Source: Deinococcus cellulosilyticus NBRC 106333 = KACC 11606
Lineage (GTDB): Bacteria; Deinococcota; Deinococci; Deinococcales; Deinococcaceae
Reading direction: 5' to 3'
Assembly: GCF_007990775.1 (NCBI RefSeq)
Contig: NZ_BJXB01000001.1
Span: forward strand, 124,001 to 188,000
DNA length: 64,000 nucleotides
The notes under the pieces: model-generated
Told to the model about the DNA's origin: nothing
The model's database searches: none
Seen by the model: only the letters and a program-made list of their open reading frames with translations
In this document: piece by piece, positions 25,494-35,100 of the stretch
How the letters are laid out: each line of letters opens with the position of its first letter
Position numbering within the stretch: the stretch's first letter is position 1
Position numbers and translations under genes: made by a program

Positions 25494-26665
25494 AAAGGCT
25501 GCTTTTCGGTCTCCTGCTGCTGAACGCCTGCCAGAGGGCTCCTGTGCAGGCAGAAGCCCTGCAGTTCCCTGAGCCAGATGGACCGTACAGCGTTGGACGG
25601 ACCGAACAGCAGTTTCAGGACCCTTCCCGACCAGAGATGTTCACGAAAGATCCCAATGACGTGCGGACCCTTCCTGTGACGTACTACTATCCAGTGTCTG
25701 GTGCAAAAACGCTGCATCCCTGGGTGTCCGGAAAAGTGCTGGATGCCCTGGTTCAGAGCAGTGGTCTGGACCGAACCCTGCTGTCCAGAATTCAGAGTTA
25801 CGCCCTCAGAGAAGCCCCCATCGCTCAGGGACAGTTTCCGCTGGTGGTGCTCTCACACGGAATGGGAACCACCCCTTACCTGAACACCACCCTGGCAGAA
25901 GAGGTGGCAAGCCAGGGGTTCATTGTGGCGGCGGTCAGTCACACCCACAGTGCACTTTTTGCGGTCACAGATGCAGGGACCATCTACCGGAGTGATGCCG
26001 CAGACACCCAGGTGCCAGACTCACCCGCAACAGACCCCATTCAGATCACCCGTGCACTGCACGAAAAATCCCTGAGGGTTCAGGACATCTGGGCTAAAGA
26101 CCTGCAGTTCCTGCTGAGGAGCATCCCTGAACAAAGCCCACTCAAGGATCACCTGAACACCCATTTCACTGCTCTGATGGGCCACTCTTTTGGTGGGGCC
26201 ACCACCATGAAAATCTCCGGGCAGGTGCAGGCCGCAATCAATCTGGATGGGAGCCTGTGGGGAGAACTGAAAGACCACCTCAATTCCACCCCCTCCCTTG
26301 TCCTGGTTGAGGAGGGAACCCCGAGAGAGATTCAGGTGCCTCCCCAACTTGAAGAGATCCGGCCCCTGATTGAGATCACCAGCATCGGGAACTGGCAGAA
26401 AGCCAAAGCCTCCACCTCTTACGCAGGATACGCCGAGGTGAAGGGCAGCAAACACGACAACTTCACCGATCTGAATGTCCTGGGCACCCTGATTCCTGAT
26501 CTGAAAGAAAGTCCTCTGGTGTCTCTGGGCACCGCAGACCCCCTGAAAACCCAGAACCTGATCAACCGCATGGTGGTTCATTTCCTGAAATCCGTTCACG
26601 CTGGGAAGACCCCGGACCTGAAAGCCTTAAATCTGGACGCGCAATTCAACTTCCTCTATCCATGA
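25490..26665 (+). CDS. Alpha/beta hydrolase lipoprotein, PAF-acetylhydrolase-like
   Basis: 391 residues with a short lipoprotein signal (LLNAC, Cys14). The alpha/beta-hydrolase core shows an FPLVVLSHGMGTTP oxyanion strand and the nucleophile elbow GHSFGG (Ser233). An INLDGSLWG strand follows, and a late KHDNFTDL stretch carries the likely catalytic His. The pattern resembles bacterial platelet-activating-factor acetylhydrolase-like esterases, which cleave short acyl esters of lipids. The substrate is unproven. Overlap of four bases with the serine hydrolase upstream indicates an operon of two envelope hydrolases. Confidence 0.82.
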   Translation: MKRLLFGLLLLNACQRAPVQAEALQFPEPDGPYSVGRTEQQFQDPSRPEMFTKDPNDVRTLPVTYYYPVSGAKTLHPWVSGKVLDALVQSSGLDRTLLSRIQSYALREAPIAQGQFPLVVLSHGMGTTPYLNTTLAEEVASQGFIVAAVSHTHSALFAVTDAGTIYRSDAADTQVPDSPATDPIQITRALHEKSLRVQDIWAKDLQFLLRSIPEQSPLKDHLNTHFTALMGHSFGGATTMKISGQVQAAINLDGSLWGELKDHLNSTPSLVLVEEGTPREIQVPPQLEEIRPLIEITSIGNWQKAKASTSYAGYAEVKGSKHDNFTDLNVLGTLIPDLKESPLVSLGTADPLKTQNLINRMVVHFLKSVHAGKTPDLKALNLDAQFNFLYP

Positions 26666-26692
26666 AAAAACGCCCCCTGAGGGGCGTTTTTG
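26665..26692. terminator. Bidirectional terminator between hydrolase operon and HtrA gene
   Basis: AAAACGCCCC and GGGGCGTTTT pair around CTGA, with A and T runs on the two sides. Confidence 0.88.
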
Positions 26693-26710
26693 AAGCAGGT
26701 GTTGTGTGGC

Positions 26711-27856
26711 TCAGACTTTGTGTTTCGCGGTCAGGGTGACTTTCAGGGTGAGGGTCTGCTCTCCTCGCCTGACCTTCAGGGTGACCTGATCTCCGGCTTT
26801 CTTGCTGCGCAGCACACCGATCAGGTCATCTGAATCGTTGACGTTCTTGCCTTCCACCGCAACGATCACATCCGCACCACTGATCTCCTGGCGAACCCGG
26901 CCAGAGTCGTCCCGGTACTCGCGGATCTGGGGGTCTTTGATGCCCGCTTTGTGGGCACCGAGACCGGGCACCACTTCGGTGACGAGCACCCCCTCGGCAT
27001 CCAGGTAATCCCGGGCATCGGCAATGCTGACACCAATGATGGGCACGGATTTCTTCAGGCCTGCCTGGAGGTCTTTGACAATCTGGCTGCTGGTGGTCAG
27101 GGGCACAAAGTAACTGCTGAAATGCCCAGCACCACTGCTGATGGCGGTGCTGACCCCGACCACTTCACCCCTGTCGTTGAGCACCGGGCCACCCGAGTCA
27201 CCGGGAGCCAGCGGCATGCTGGAAGCCACCATGTTGCTGGGGAAAGAAGCGCTCAGGCTTGCCCCCAGACGGGTCACCTTGCCTGCACGGCCTCCATCGA
27301 AAGATCCTCTGGAGTTGCCAATGGCAACCACACCATCACCCACTTTGGGGGTGGAGGAAGAAAATTGCAGGGTTGGGAAGTTGTTTCCCTTGACCTTGAT
27401 GATGGCCAGATCCTTCAGTTCGTCGTAGCCCACCAGGGTTGCAGGGTACTCTTTGCCCTGGGAGGTCAGCACAGAAAGGGGTTCGCTGGTGTCCCCGAGG
27501 GCCACATGGGCGGCGGTCATGATGTAGCCATCACTGGTGATGAAAAAGCCCGTTCCGAGCCCGGCGTTGCCGATGATCACCCGCACCGCTCCAGGAATGG
27601 ATTTCTCGTACACCTCTTCCAGGGTGCTGCTGGCAATGAGGCTCCTGCGCTCCTGCCAGGAGTTGTAGGGGGTCTGGTCTGACAGTTCACTGCGGAAAGG
27701 GGACTCGGATGGCCCTTTGTCAGGAACAGAGGCTGGCCTCCAGGGCTGCTCCTGTTGAGCCTGAACCTGTGGAATCACCGGGCTCTGGTGGGAAAAGTAG
27801 GGCACGGCGGCCAGGGCTGCGGTGACGGGAATCAGCAAAAGGGGGAGTCTGCGCAC
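26711..27856 (-). CDS. HtrA/DegP-type serine protease with PDZ domain
   Basis: I start at GTG 27856, six bases after AAGGAGA; the frame is open 47 codons further but without a signal-like sequence. The 381-residue protein has a membrane helix or signal (about 4-23) and a trypsin-like domain with triad His117 (TAAHV), Asp149 (LKDLAII) and Ser221 (GDSGGP). One PDZ domain (about 285-380) ends the chain. HtrA proteases degrade misfolded envelope proteins. The promoter region is shared with a divergent two-component operon and contains tandem 11-bp repeats, so control by that regulator is likely, as CpxR controls degP in E. coli. Confidence 0.9.
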   Translation of the reverse strand: MRRLPLLLIPVTAALAAVPYFSHQSPVIPQVQAQQEQPWRPASVPDKGPSESPFRSELSDQTPYNSWQERRSLIASSTLEEVYEKSIPGAVRVIIGNAGLGTGFFITSDGYIMTAAHVALGDTSEPLSVLTSQGKEYPATLVGYDELKDLAIIKVKGNNFPTLQFSSSTPKVGDGVVAIGNSRGSFDGGRAGKVTRLGASLSASFPSNMVASSMPLAPGDSGGPVLNDRGEVVGVSTAISSGAGHFSSYFVPLTTSSQIVKDLQAGLKKSVPIIGVSIADARDYLDAEGVLVTEVVPGLGAHKAGIKDPQIREYRDDSGRVRQEISGADVIVAVEGKNVNDSDDLIGVLRSKKAGDQVTLKVRRGEQTLTLKVTLTAKHKV

Positions 27857-27995
27857 AAAACTTCTCCTTGTAGAAGTGAAAGAGGATGGAAGCCAGACCA
27901 CACCGCCTGAGCGGAGCAGCCTTGCTGTTTTCTGCTGAAATTGAAACGGGGAGATCAGGCACCCAGAGGGTGGAATCCTTGCGATTCTGCACTGC

Positions 27996-28029
27996 ATTAT
28001 GGTGGAAGGCAGTTATCTGGCAGTTATGT
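27996..28029. promoter_or_regulatory. Tandem 11-bp repeat and -10 box of the HtrA promoter
   Basis: GGCAGTTATCT (28008-28018) is followed at once by GGCAGTTATGT (28019-28029), 10 of 11 bases identical. On the minus strand CATAAT (28001-27996) is a -10 box for the protease, so the repeats cover its -35 position, as expected for an OmpR-type activator. Confidence 0.6.
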
Positions 28030-28144
28030 CCTCCATAACCCCCCCTTAACCCCAATCGGGTAAAATGCAGCCACCAGATGAGTTTTGCTCACCTCTTTCA
28101 CAGGGTGAACTCAGAAATCCAGATCTGCCCAGAAAGGGTGACCC

Positions 28145-28810
28145 TTGCGCCTGCTCCTCGTGGAAGATGAAATCAACATTGCACGCCCCCTGATCCGTGC
28201 CCTGGAAGCACAGGGGCACCTTGTTCAGCATGGACCGGACCTCACCACTGCCCGTGCACTTCTGCTGGAATCTGAGCCCGACCTGATGCTGCTCGACGTG
28301 CGTCTTCCGGAAAGTGAAGATGGAGGGTTCATTCTGGCCCGCGAGGCCCGCAAAGCGGGTTACAGTGGCCCCATCCTCTTCATGACCGCCCGGGATGCCC
28401 TTGAGGACCGGGTGATGGGCCTCGATGAAGGGGGCGATGATTATGTGGTCAAACCTTTTGATCTGCCTGAACTCCTCGCCCGGGTGCGCGCCCTGCTCAG
28501 ACGGGTCCATGAGGTGCGCACCAGTGTGATCCAGCGTGGAGGCCTGGAAATGGATCTGGCGAAACGCAGCGTACGCTGGCAGGGCACCCTGGTGGAACTC
28601 TCCAGCCGGGAATACGCCCTGCTGGAACGTTTCATGATGTCCCCTTCCAGGGCATACACCCCGAACGAACTGGTGGATCTGGTGTGGGGCGATGAGGCCA
28701 GTGATGCAGGGGTGGTGAAAGTCTACGTGCACCACCTGCGCAGCAAACTTGCTCCACAGGTGGTCAAAACCATACCAGGAGGGTACCGTCTGGGGCTGGA
28801 GGAAGTGTGA
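28145..28810 (+). CDS. OmpR-family response regulator of pair 3
   Basis: 221 residues from a TTG start; no ATG or GTG lies in frame near it, and the receiver domain begins at once (RLLLVEDE). Acidic pocket ED at 7-8, phosphoacceptor Asp51 in LMLLDVRLP, Lys in VKPF. The winged helix has LSSREYALLERF, TPNELVDLVWG and IPGGYRLG. It overlaps the kinase by four bases (GTGA). Divergent from the HtrA gene; the tandem repeat in the shared region is a likely binding site. Confidence 0.9.
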   Translation: MRLLLVEDEINIARPLIRALEAQGHLVQHGPDLTTARALLLESEPDLMLLDVRLPESEDGGFILAREARKAGYSGPILFMTARDALEDRVMGLDEGGDDYVVKPFDLPELLARVRALLRRVHEVRTSVIQRGGLEMDLAKRSVRWQGTLVELSSREYALLERFMMSPSRAYTPNELVDLVWGDEASDAGVVKVYVHHLRSKLAPQVVKTIPGGYRLGLEEV

Positions 28811-30108
28811 CCCTCCGCCAGAGGCTTGCAGTGTTCATCGCGGTCACGACCCTGGTTGCTCTGGTCATTCAGGGGGGCCTCGGGTACTTCAGTTTGCAGC
28901 ATCAGGTGTATGCCAGTCTGGACCGTGACCTCAACATCTATGTGCAGCGCCTGACTGGACTGTTGCGAAAAAAGGGCCTCAGCACCGATCCCCGTTTTTA
29001 TCAGGACATCAACGCAGGCTACGAGGGTTACATCACCCGGGTCAGGCTGGTGCACGAGGGGCAGGTGATCTGGCAGTATGGACAGTTTCCTGATGACATC
29101 CCGATGCCGAACCTCACCCAGTATGCCCGGAATTATGGCCAGTGGCGGGTGGGCACGTGGACCATCCATCCTTCTGAAGGGGAGGAAGTGGATTTCTTCA
29201 TTCAGGGGGCCATTCTTTCCAGAGAGCTGAATTCGAGCCTGAGCAACTACCAGCAGACGATGCTGCTCACCACCCTGCTGGTGACCCTGCTGGGGGTCAT
29301 CTTTGCCCTGCTGCTCAGCCGACCCGCCCTGAAACCCCTGCAGCACCTGCTGGACACCACCCGTAAAATTGCCAGTTCTGGAGACCTGTCCCTCAAGGTG
29401 CCCCAGGAAGGGGGAGGGGAACTGGGCGAACTCAGTGCCACCTTCAACCACATGCTGGACCGACTGGCGGGTTTCAGAAAACGGGAAACCGAATTCACCC
29501 GCAATGCCTCCCATGAACTGCGCACCCCCCTCACCGCAATGAAATTGCATCTGGGCAATTGGAAGGCAGGTTACGCCACACCAGAAGAAACCCTGGAGAT
29601 CATCTGTGAGGAGGTGGACCGCATGGCCCGCCTGAGTGAGTCCCTGCTGACCCTGGCCCGTGAAGGCCGCACCCAGAAAACAGAGTTCGATCTGGCGGAA
29701 CTCGTGCAGGAGATCACCGGCGCCAGAGACCTCCCCTACTCTGGCCCAGAACATTGTCAGGTGTGTGGTGATCCATTGCTGCTCAGGCAAGCTTTGCTGA
29801 ACCTCCTCACCAATGCCCAGCATCACGCACCAGCCGCCTCCGTGGGGGTCTCCCTGCACACCACCACAGAACACAATCAGACCTTTGGGGTCCTCAGGGT
29901 GGCAGACACAGGCCCGGGCATGGGAGAAGAAGCCCTTTCCAGAGCCACCGAAACCTTCTACCGTGCCCCAGGCACCCGCGCTCCGGGAAGCGGCCTCGGG
30001 CTCAGTGTGGTGGCACAGGTGGCCGAACTCCATGGGGGCAAGGTGGTGCTTTCACAGAATACACCGCATGGTCTGGTGGTGGAATTGTGGGTGCAGAGCC
30101 AGGGCTAG
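28807..30108 (+). CDS. Sensor histidine kinase of two-component pair 3
   Basis: 433 residues from GTG 28807. Membrane helix 7-28, a sensor of about 120 residues, a second helix (152-172), HAMP, HisKA with His236 in ASHELRTPLT, and a short ATPase domain with NLLTNAQHHAP, DTGPGMG and GSGLGLSVV. Its stop lies six bases from the stop of the convergent kinase of pair 4, which leaves no room for a terminator between them. Confidence 0.9.
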   Translation: MTLRQRLAVFIAVTTLVALVIQGGLGYFSLQHQVYASLDRDLNIYVQRLTGLLRKKGLSTDPRFYQDINAGYEGYITRVRLVHEGQVIWQYGQFPDDIPMPNLTQYARNYGQWRVGTWTIHPSEGEEVDFFIQGAILSRELNSSLSNYQQTMLLTTLLVTLLGVIFALLLSRPALKPLQHLLDTTRKIASSGDLSLKVPQEGGGELGELSATFNHMLDRLAGFRKRETEFTRNASHELRTPLTAMKLHLGNWKAGYATPEETLEIICEEVDRMARLSESLLTLAREGRTQKTEFDLAELVQEITGARDLPYSGPEHCQVCGDPLLLRQALLNLLTNAQHHAPAASVGVSLHTTTEHNQTFGVLRVADTGPGMGEEALSRATETFYRAPGTRAPGSGLGLSVVAQVAELHGGKVVLSQNTPHGLVVELWVQSQG

Positions 30109-30114
30109 GGGGAT

Positions 30115-31356
30115 CTAACCCCGCAACTCCACCTGAAACACCGCCCCTGAGCCCTGCTGGTTCCAGGCGTGCACCCGCCCACCGTGAAGTTCGGTGAGGG
30201 TGCGTACGATGGCGAGACCCAGACCTGTGCCTCCGGTGACCCGCGTGCGGGAGCCATCTGCCCGGTAGAAACGTTCAAAGATGTGTGGAAGGGCGTGCTC
30301 TGGGATGCCGTGTCCAGTGTCTTGCACCTTGAGGGTCACCAGATCGTTTTTGCGGCTCACGTGAACATCAATGCGCCCCTGGGGTGGGGTGTAGCGCACG
30401 GCGTTTTCCAGCAGGTTGTTGATCACCTGGGCCAGACGGTCCGGGTCGCCTGGGATCAGGATGGTTTCCTCGCTGGTTTCCACCTGCACCTGCACCTTTT
30501 CGCGGGCGGCCACGGCCTGGTACTCACTGACCACATTTTCGACCAGGGCGGCGATGTCCACCACCTGGGTGCTGAGTTCCAGCTTTCCAGCATCTGCAAG
30601 GCTGAGGGTGCGGAGGTCATCCACGAGCCTGCTCAAGAGGTTGGTCTGGGCCTGGAGTCGCTGGACCGAGTGCTGGTCCAGCGGAACAATGCCATCTTCC
30701 AGTGCGTCCAGCTTGGCCTTCATGACCGCGATGGGGGTGCGCAGTTCGTGTGCAATGTCCGCAATCATGTTTTTGCGTTCCTGCTCCTGACGTTGCAGGG
30801 TTTCGGCCATCATGTTGAAATGCTGGGTGAGAAAGTAAAGCTCATCTTCACGGCCTGCAGGTGCGGCAGGCAGGTCCACGCGGGTGCTGAGGTCCCCTTC
30901 ACTGACCCGCGCCGCAGCGTGTGAGATGGATTCCAGGGGTCGGGCCAGCCGTCTGGAGAAGAAAACGGACAGTGCAGCTCCGATCAGGCACCCCAGCAGG
31001 GTGGAGACCAGCAGCGAGTTTTGCAGGTCGTCCCTGAGGCGCAGGCCACGCGGAATGCGGATGGTGCGGGGTTGTTCAGGAAGGGGTGGAAAGGGCTGCA
31101 AGGTGGTCACATTTGGGGCCATCTGGACAGTGAATTCCTTGTAGGCAGGCTGAGGGCCAGGACGGGCAGTGTCCTGCTCCCATCGCTGTTGCAGCACCTG
31201 CTTGAGGTTGGGCGGCAGGTTCTCGAAGCGCTGCCAGGACTGGTACTGCATGAAGCCCACCGTGATCAGGTTGGTGAGCAGCACCACAGCGAGGGTCATC
31301 AGACTGAGGCGTCCTGCAATGCTGTAAATGGATGGTCTGCTCAGTTTTCGAGCCAC
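30115..31356 (-). CDS. Sensor histidine kinase of two-component pair 4
   Basis: 413 residues from GTG 31356, which lies 16 bases inside the end of the regulator gene. Membrane helix about 15-36, a short Pro-rich sensor (37-112), second helix (113-134), HAMP, HisKA with His203 in IAHELRTPIA, and an ATPase domain with NAVRYTP, DTGHGI and GTGLGLAIV. This is the BaeS/ResE-like layout. The sensor of about 75 residues is too short for a known ligand fold and may sense the membrane itself. Confidence 0.9.
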   Translation of the reverse strand: MARKLSRPSIYSIAGRLSLMTLAVVLLTNLITVGFMQYQSWQRFENLPPNLKQVLQQRWEQDTARPGPQPAYKEFTVQMAPNVTTLQPFPPLPEQPRTIRIPRGLRLRDDLQNSLLVSTLLGCLIGAALSVFFSRRLARPLESISHAAARVSEGDLSTRVDLPAAPAGREDELYFLTQHFNMMAETLQRQEQERKNMIADIAHELRTPIAVMKAKLDALEDGIVPLDQHSVQRLQAQTNLLSRLVDDLRTLSLADAGKLELSTQVVDIAALVENVVSEYQAVAAREKVQVQVETSEETILIPGDPDRLAQVINNLLENAVRYTPPQGRIDVHVSRKNDLVTLKVQDTGHGIPEHALPHIFERFYRADGSRTRVTGGTGLGLAIVRTLTELHGGRVHAWNQQGSGAVFQVELRG

Positions 31357-32033
31357 AGTCGGTACCCCACACCGCGCACGGTTTCCAGCATGCCCATGGC
31401 ACCTGCGTTTTCCAGTTTACGCCTCAGGTTTTTCAGGTGTGTGTCCACCACACGTTCCAGTGCGTCTGAGTTTGGAAGAGAGGCTTCGAGCAGTTCCTGT
31501 CTGGAACAGGCCCTTCCCGGATGCCTGGCGAGGTATTCCAGCAGACGAAATTCTGCTGGGGTGAGGTCCAGGCGGAACGTGCCCACCCGGGCCAGCATGG
31601 CGTTGGAATCCACTTCAAGGTCACCAATGCGCACCACAGTCTGCATGTGCTGCTGTGTGCGCCGGAGCACGGCTTTGACCCGGGCCACAACTTCTCTGGG
31701 AGAGAAAGGTTTGACCACATAATCGTCTGCACCGAGTTCAAGCCCGAGCAGTTTGTCCAGGTCCTCTGCGCGCGCCGTCACCATGATCACCGGCGTGAGG
31801 TGTTTCTGGCGGATGCTTTTCAGCACATCAAAACCGCTGATTCTGGGCAACTGGATGTCCAGCAGCACCAGATCGGGCTGGGCCACCCGGAAGAGTTCCA
31901 GGGCACGTTCCCCATCCAGGGCGTGTTCGGTGCGGTAACCATCCCGTCTCAGGTAAGCTTCCATGAGTTCCAGCATTTCAGGTTCGTCTTCCACCACCAG
32001 GATCAGGGGGTTGGTCTTGCCAGTCGTCTGCAC
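31341..32033 (-). CDS. OmpR-family response regulator of pair 4
   Basis: 230 residues from GTG 32033. Receiver domain with EDE, phosphoacceptor Asp59 in VLLDIQLP and Lys in VKPF; winged helix with LTPAEFRLLEYL, SRQELLEA and VRGVGYRLW. It overlaps the kinase gene by 16 bases, so translation is coupled. It lies 122 bases downstream of the large lipoprotein gene on the same strand, separated by a hairpin. Confidence 0.92.
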   Translation of the reverse strand: MQTTGKTNPLILVVEDEPEMLELMEAYLRRDGYRTEHALDGERALELFRVAQPDLVLLDIQLPRISGFDVLKSIRQKHLTPVIMVTARAEDLDKLLGLELGADDYVVKPFSPREVVARVKAVLRRTQQHMQTVVRIGDLEVDSNAMLARVGTFRLDLTPAEFRLLEYLARHPGRACSRQELLEASLPNSDALERVVDTHLKNLRRKLENAGAMGMLETVRGVGYRLWLEN

Positions 32034-32112
32034 CCCTGTATTGTGCTACGCCGTTGTGAAGAACCGGAACAGGAAATGTGGAGATTTGATGGAGATGCAC
32101 TGAAATGCCGTG

Positions 32113-32145
32113 AAAGGGGGACAGCAAGGCATGCTGTCCCCCTTT
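32113..32145. terminator. Hairpin after the large lipoprotein gene
   Basis: AAAGGGGGACAGCA and TGCTGTCCCCCTTT form a 14-bp perfect stem around AGGCA. Only a short U-tract follows, so it may be a partial terminator before the pair-4 promoter. Confidence 0.7.
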
Positions 32146-32155
32146 CTTCTTCACT

Positions 32156-35100
32156 TCAATTGGAGATCTGGTTGCCCTGATTGTCAATGCGTTGCAAATT
32201 CAGGAGGAGGCCTCTGGCCGTTGGAATGTACAGGATCATGTAACTGTGGTTGCCGATGGTCACCAGGTCCCGGGTCACTTCTGGCAGTGTATCGGCACTG
32301 TACTGAACTGTGAACATGGTTTCTCCCGATAGGCTGTATTTTCTGAGGAAGGGATCGGTTTCTCCCTGTGGAGCAGCGTCCAGTGCCATGCTGCTGTAAC
32401 CCAGAACGAAAACCTGTCCATCGGGGCTGGGAGCCATCCCGGTGATGTGTGTGACGTCTTCAAGGGTCCCCAGGGTGTCTTGAGAAAGGATGCCCCCTGC
32501 TGTGTTGAGCAGGAAGACACTGGCCTGGGTCTTGTCGTTCAGGCTGGCTTCGGTGCTGAGAACCAGCATGTTGTTGTGTGCCAGCAGGTGCATTTCGCTG
32601 TTCAGAGACCAGCCTCCTCGCACCAGGGGCAGGTTTTGCTGCCAGATCAGGTTGCCAGCACCATCCAGGCTCAGCAGCACAGGATGAGCCGTGCTGCCTG
32701 CAGGCGCACAATCGGTCTGCTGAATCTGACTGGAGGCCCCTGCGATCAGGAGGCTTCCATTGCCGTCCAGGGTCACAGCATTGAACTGCAGCTGGTTCTG
32801 GGTGTCACAGGTTTTGCTGGGTGTGCCAAAGAACTTCGTCCAGCTGACCGTTCCATTTTGAATTTTTTGCACGAATCCCAGCTGAACACTGGTGCTGGCA
32901 TCAATGCTGGCAGACGTGTTGCCCACCAGATACACGCTGTCCCTGCTGACCGCCAGATGGGTGGGGATCAGCGGGCTGCTGGTGGTGGTCGAAAATTCTG
33001 CCACAGGCAGACTGGAGGGCAAAGTCAGGCGCCATCCGGGGGTCCCATCGGCCCGAACCTGCAGGACACCCCGGGTTTTCTGGTCATTTGCGTCCGCGAC
33101 CACAGATTCGGTCACAAAGTGACGGTTGCCCTGGGGGTCCACAGCCATCTGGAGCCGCTTCAGGTCCTGAGGGGTGGGGGTGTGGATGTATTCTTCCTGG
33201 TTCCAGTTGAAGGTCATCCCTTCAGCAGATGGAACAGCAGAAACATTCACCACAGCCATGTCACATGTGGTGGTGCAGGCAGTGGCCTCATAAGCCAGGT
33301 GCAGGTTGCCTGCTTCGTCACGACCCAGCATCGGGAGCAGGAGGTCGCTGGCACCACTGCGGCTGTAATCAAGAAACCCGTAATCAAGAACCTGACCGGG
33401 AGCACTGCCCACTGTGATGGGCAGTGTGGTGGTGGCCTCTTCTCCATCCCTGGATTTGATGGTCAATTTCGCAGTATAGGTCCCAAATTTTCCGTAATTT
33501 TTGCCCACCGAAGAAAATGGGTCAGAACTGCTGATTTCCGGGCTGCCGTCTCCAAAATCCAGAAACATTGCAGCAATACCGCTGTCATCGTTGGATTTGG
33601 TTGTATCAAACACCACCCCCAGCTGGGTGGCCGTGTGCAAGGAACTGGCTTCAAGGACAGCCACAGGCTTGGTGCTGACCTGCACGGTGACTTTGAAGGA
33701 CACTTCTGCAGACGCTCCTGCCTGATCGGTGGCACGCACTTTCAGTTGCGTGGTTCCGGTCTTGAGTGCCATGACGGTCATCTGGGCTCCAGAGAACTTC
33801 ACATCCACGACCCCTGGAACGCTGTCTGCAACCACACTGTATGTCAGACCTGCAGCGCCATCTTCAGGATCACTGAAGACTTTGGAAAGGTCCTGCACAA
33901 AAGGATTCAGGCCCAGCGTGAGGGTCTGGTCGGCAATGGTGGTGGCCACAGGAGGAACATTGCGGTGCAAAACAGTGAATTTGAAGGTGTTGTCTGTGCT
34001 CAGGCCACCTCTGTCAGTGGCTCGCACTTTCAGGGTGGCTGTGCCTTCCTTGAGGTAGCCCAGTTTGAGCTGGTCACCGGTCAGACTGGCAGAAAGCGCA
34101 GCCGGGTTGCTGTTTTCCAGCAGGCTGTAGGTCAGGGTGGCACTGCCCTGTTCCCGGTCCTGGAAATAGGTGCTGACCCTGAGGGTGCTTTCGGGATCAC
34201 CTTCGGTGGGGGTGTCGGTGGGGAAAGTCAGGGCAATGGGAGCAGTGTTGGGCTTTTCATTCACCGTGACCTTGATGGTCGCATCGGTGTAAAGCCCGCC
34301 CACGTCGGTGACCCGCACTTTCAGGGTGCTGGTGCCCGTTTCCCCGAAGACCAGGTCCAGGACAGACCCGTTCAAGGTGGGCTTGACCACTGCAGGATTG
34401 CTGTTTTCCAGCAGGTTGTAATAAAGGGTGGAGCCACCTTCTGGATCACTGAAGTGTTCCTGCAGGTAAATCACCTGATGGCTCGCCCCCTCGACCCCCA
34501 CCACATCTGGAATGGGCTTCAGCACTGGAGGCTGGTTGCCGTCATCGGTCACCGAAACCTTCAGAGGCGCAGTGACCAAGAGGCCCTCGGAGTCGGTGGC
34601 CCTCAGAACAAGTTCAGCCGTGCCCAGCCCCAGAAAAGTCAGGTGCAACTGAGAACCTTTCAGCTCTGGAATGACCACGGCAGGGGCACTGTTGCTGACC
34701 AGGGCATAGGTCAGGGAGCTGTCCTGCACATCACTGAAGTACTCAGGGAGGTTCAGGATTTGTGGAGCCGAACCCTTGCGGATGACCACATCTGGAATGG
34801 GTTTTGCTGCGGGAGGGGTGTTGTTGTTGTTGACCGTCACTGTGAAAGTGCTGCTGACCATCAGACCCCCCGTATCTGTGGCTGTGACCGTGACGGTGGC
34901 CTCCCCTGCAGCCAGAAACTTCAGGGTCAGCACACCACCGTCCAGGGTCGCAGAAGCAACATCTGGCCTGCTGCTCAGAGCAGCGAATCTCAGTGCAGTG
35001 GCAGCATCCTCCTGATCACTGAAAATGGTTTTGAGATCAATGGTCTGGTTCTGGCTGCCTCTGGGGGCTGTGAGGTTCTGAATGCCCTTGCTGGTGGGTG

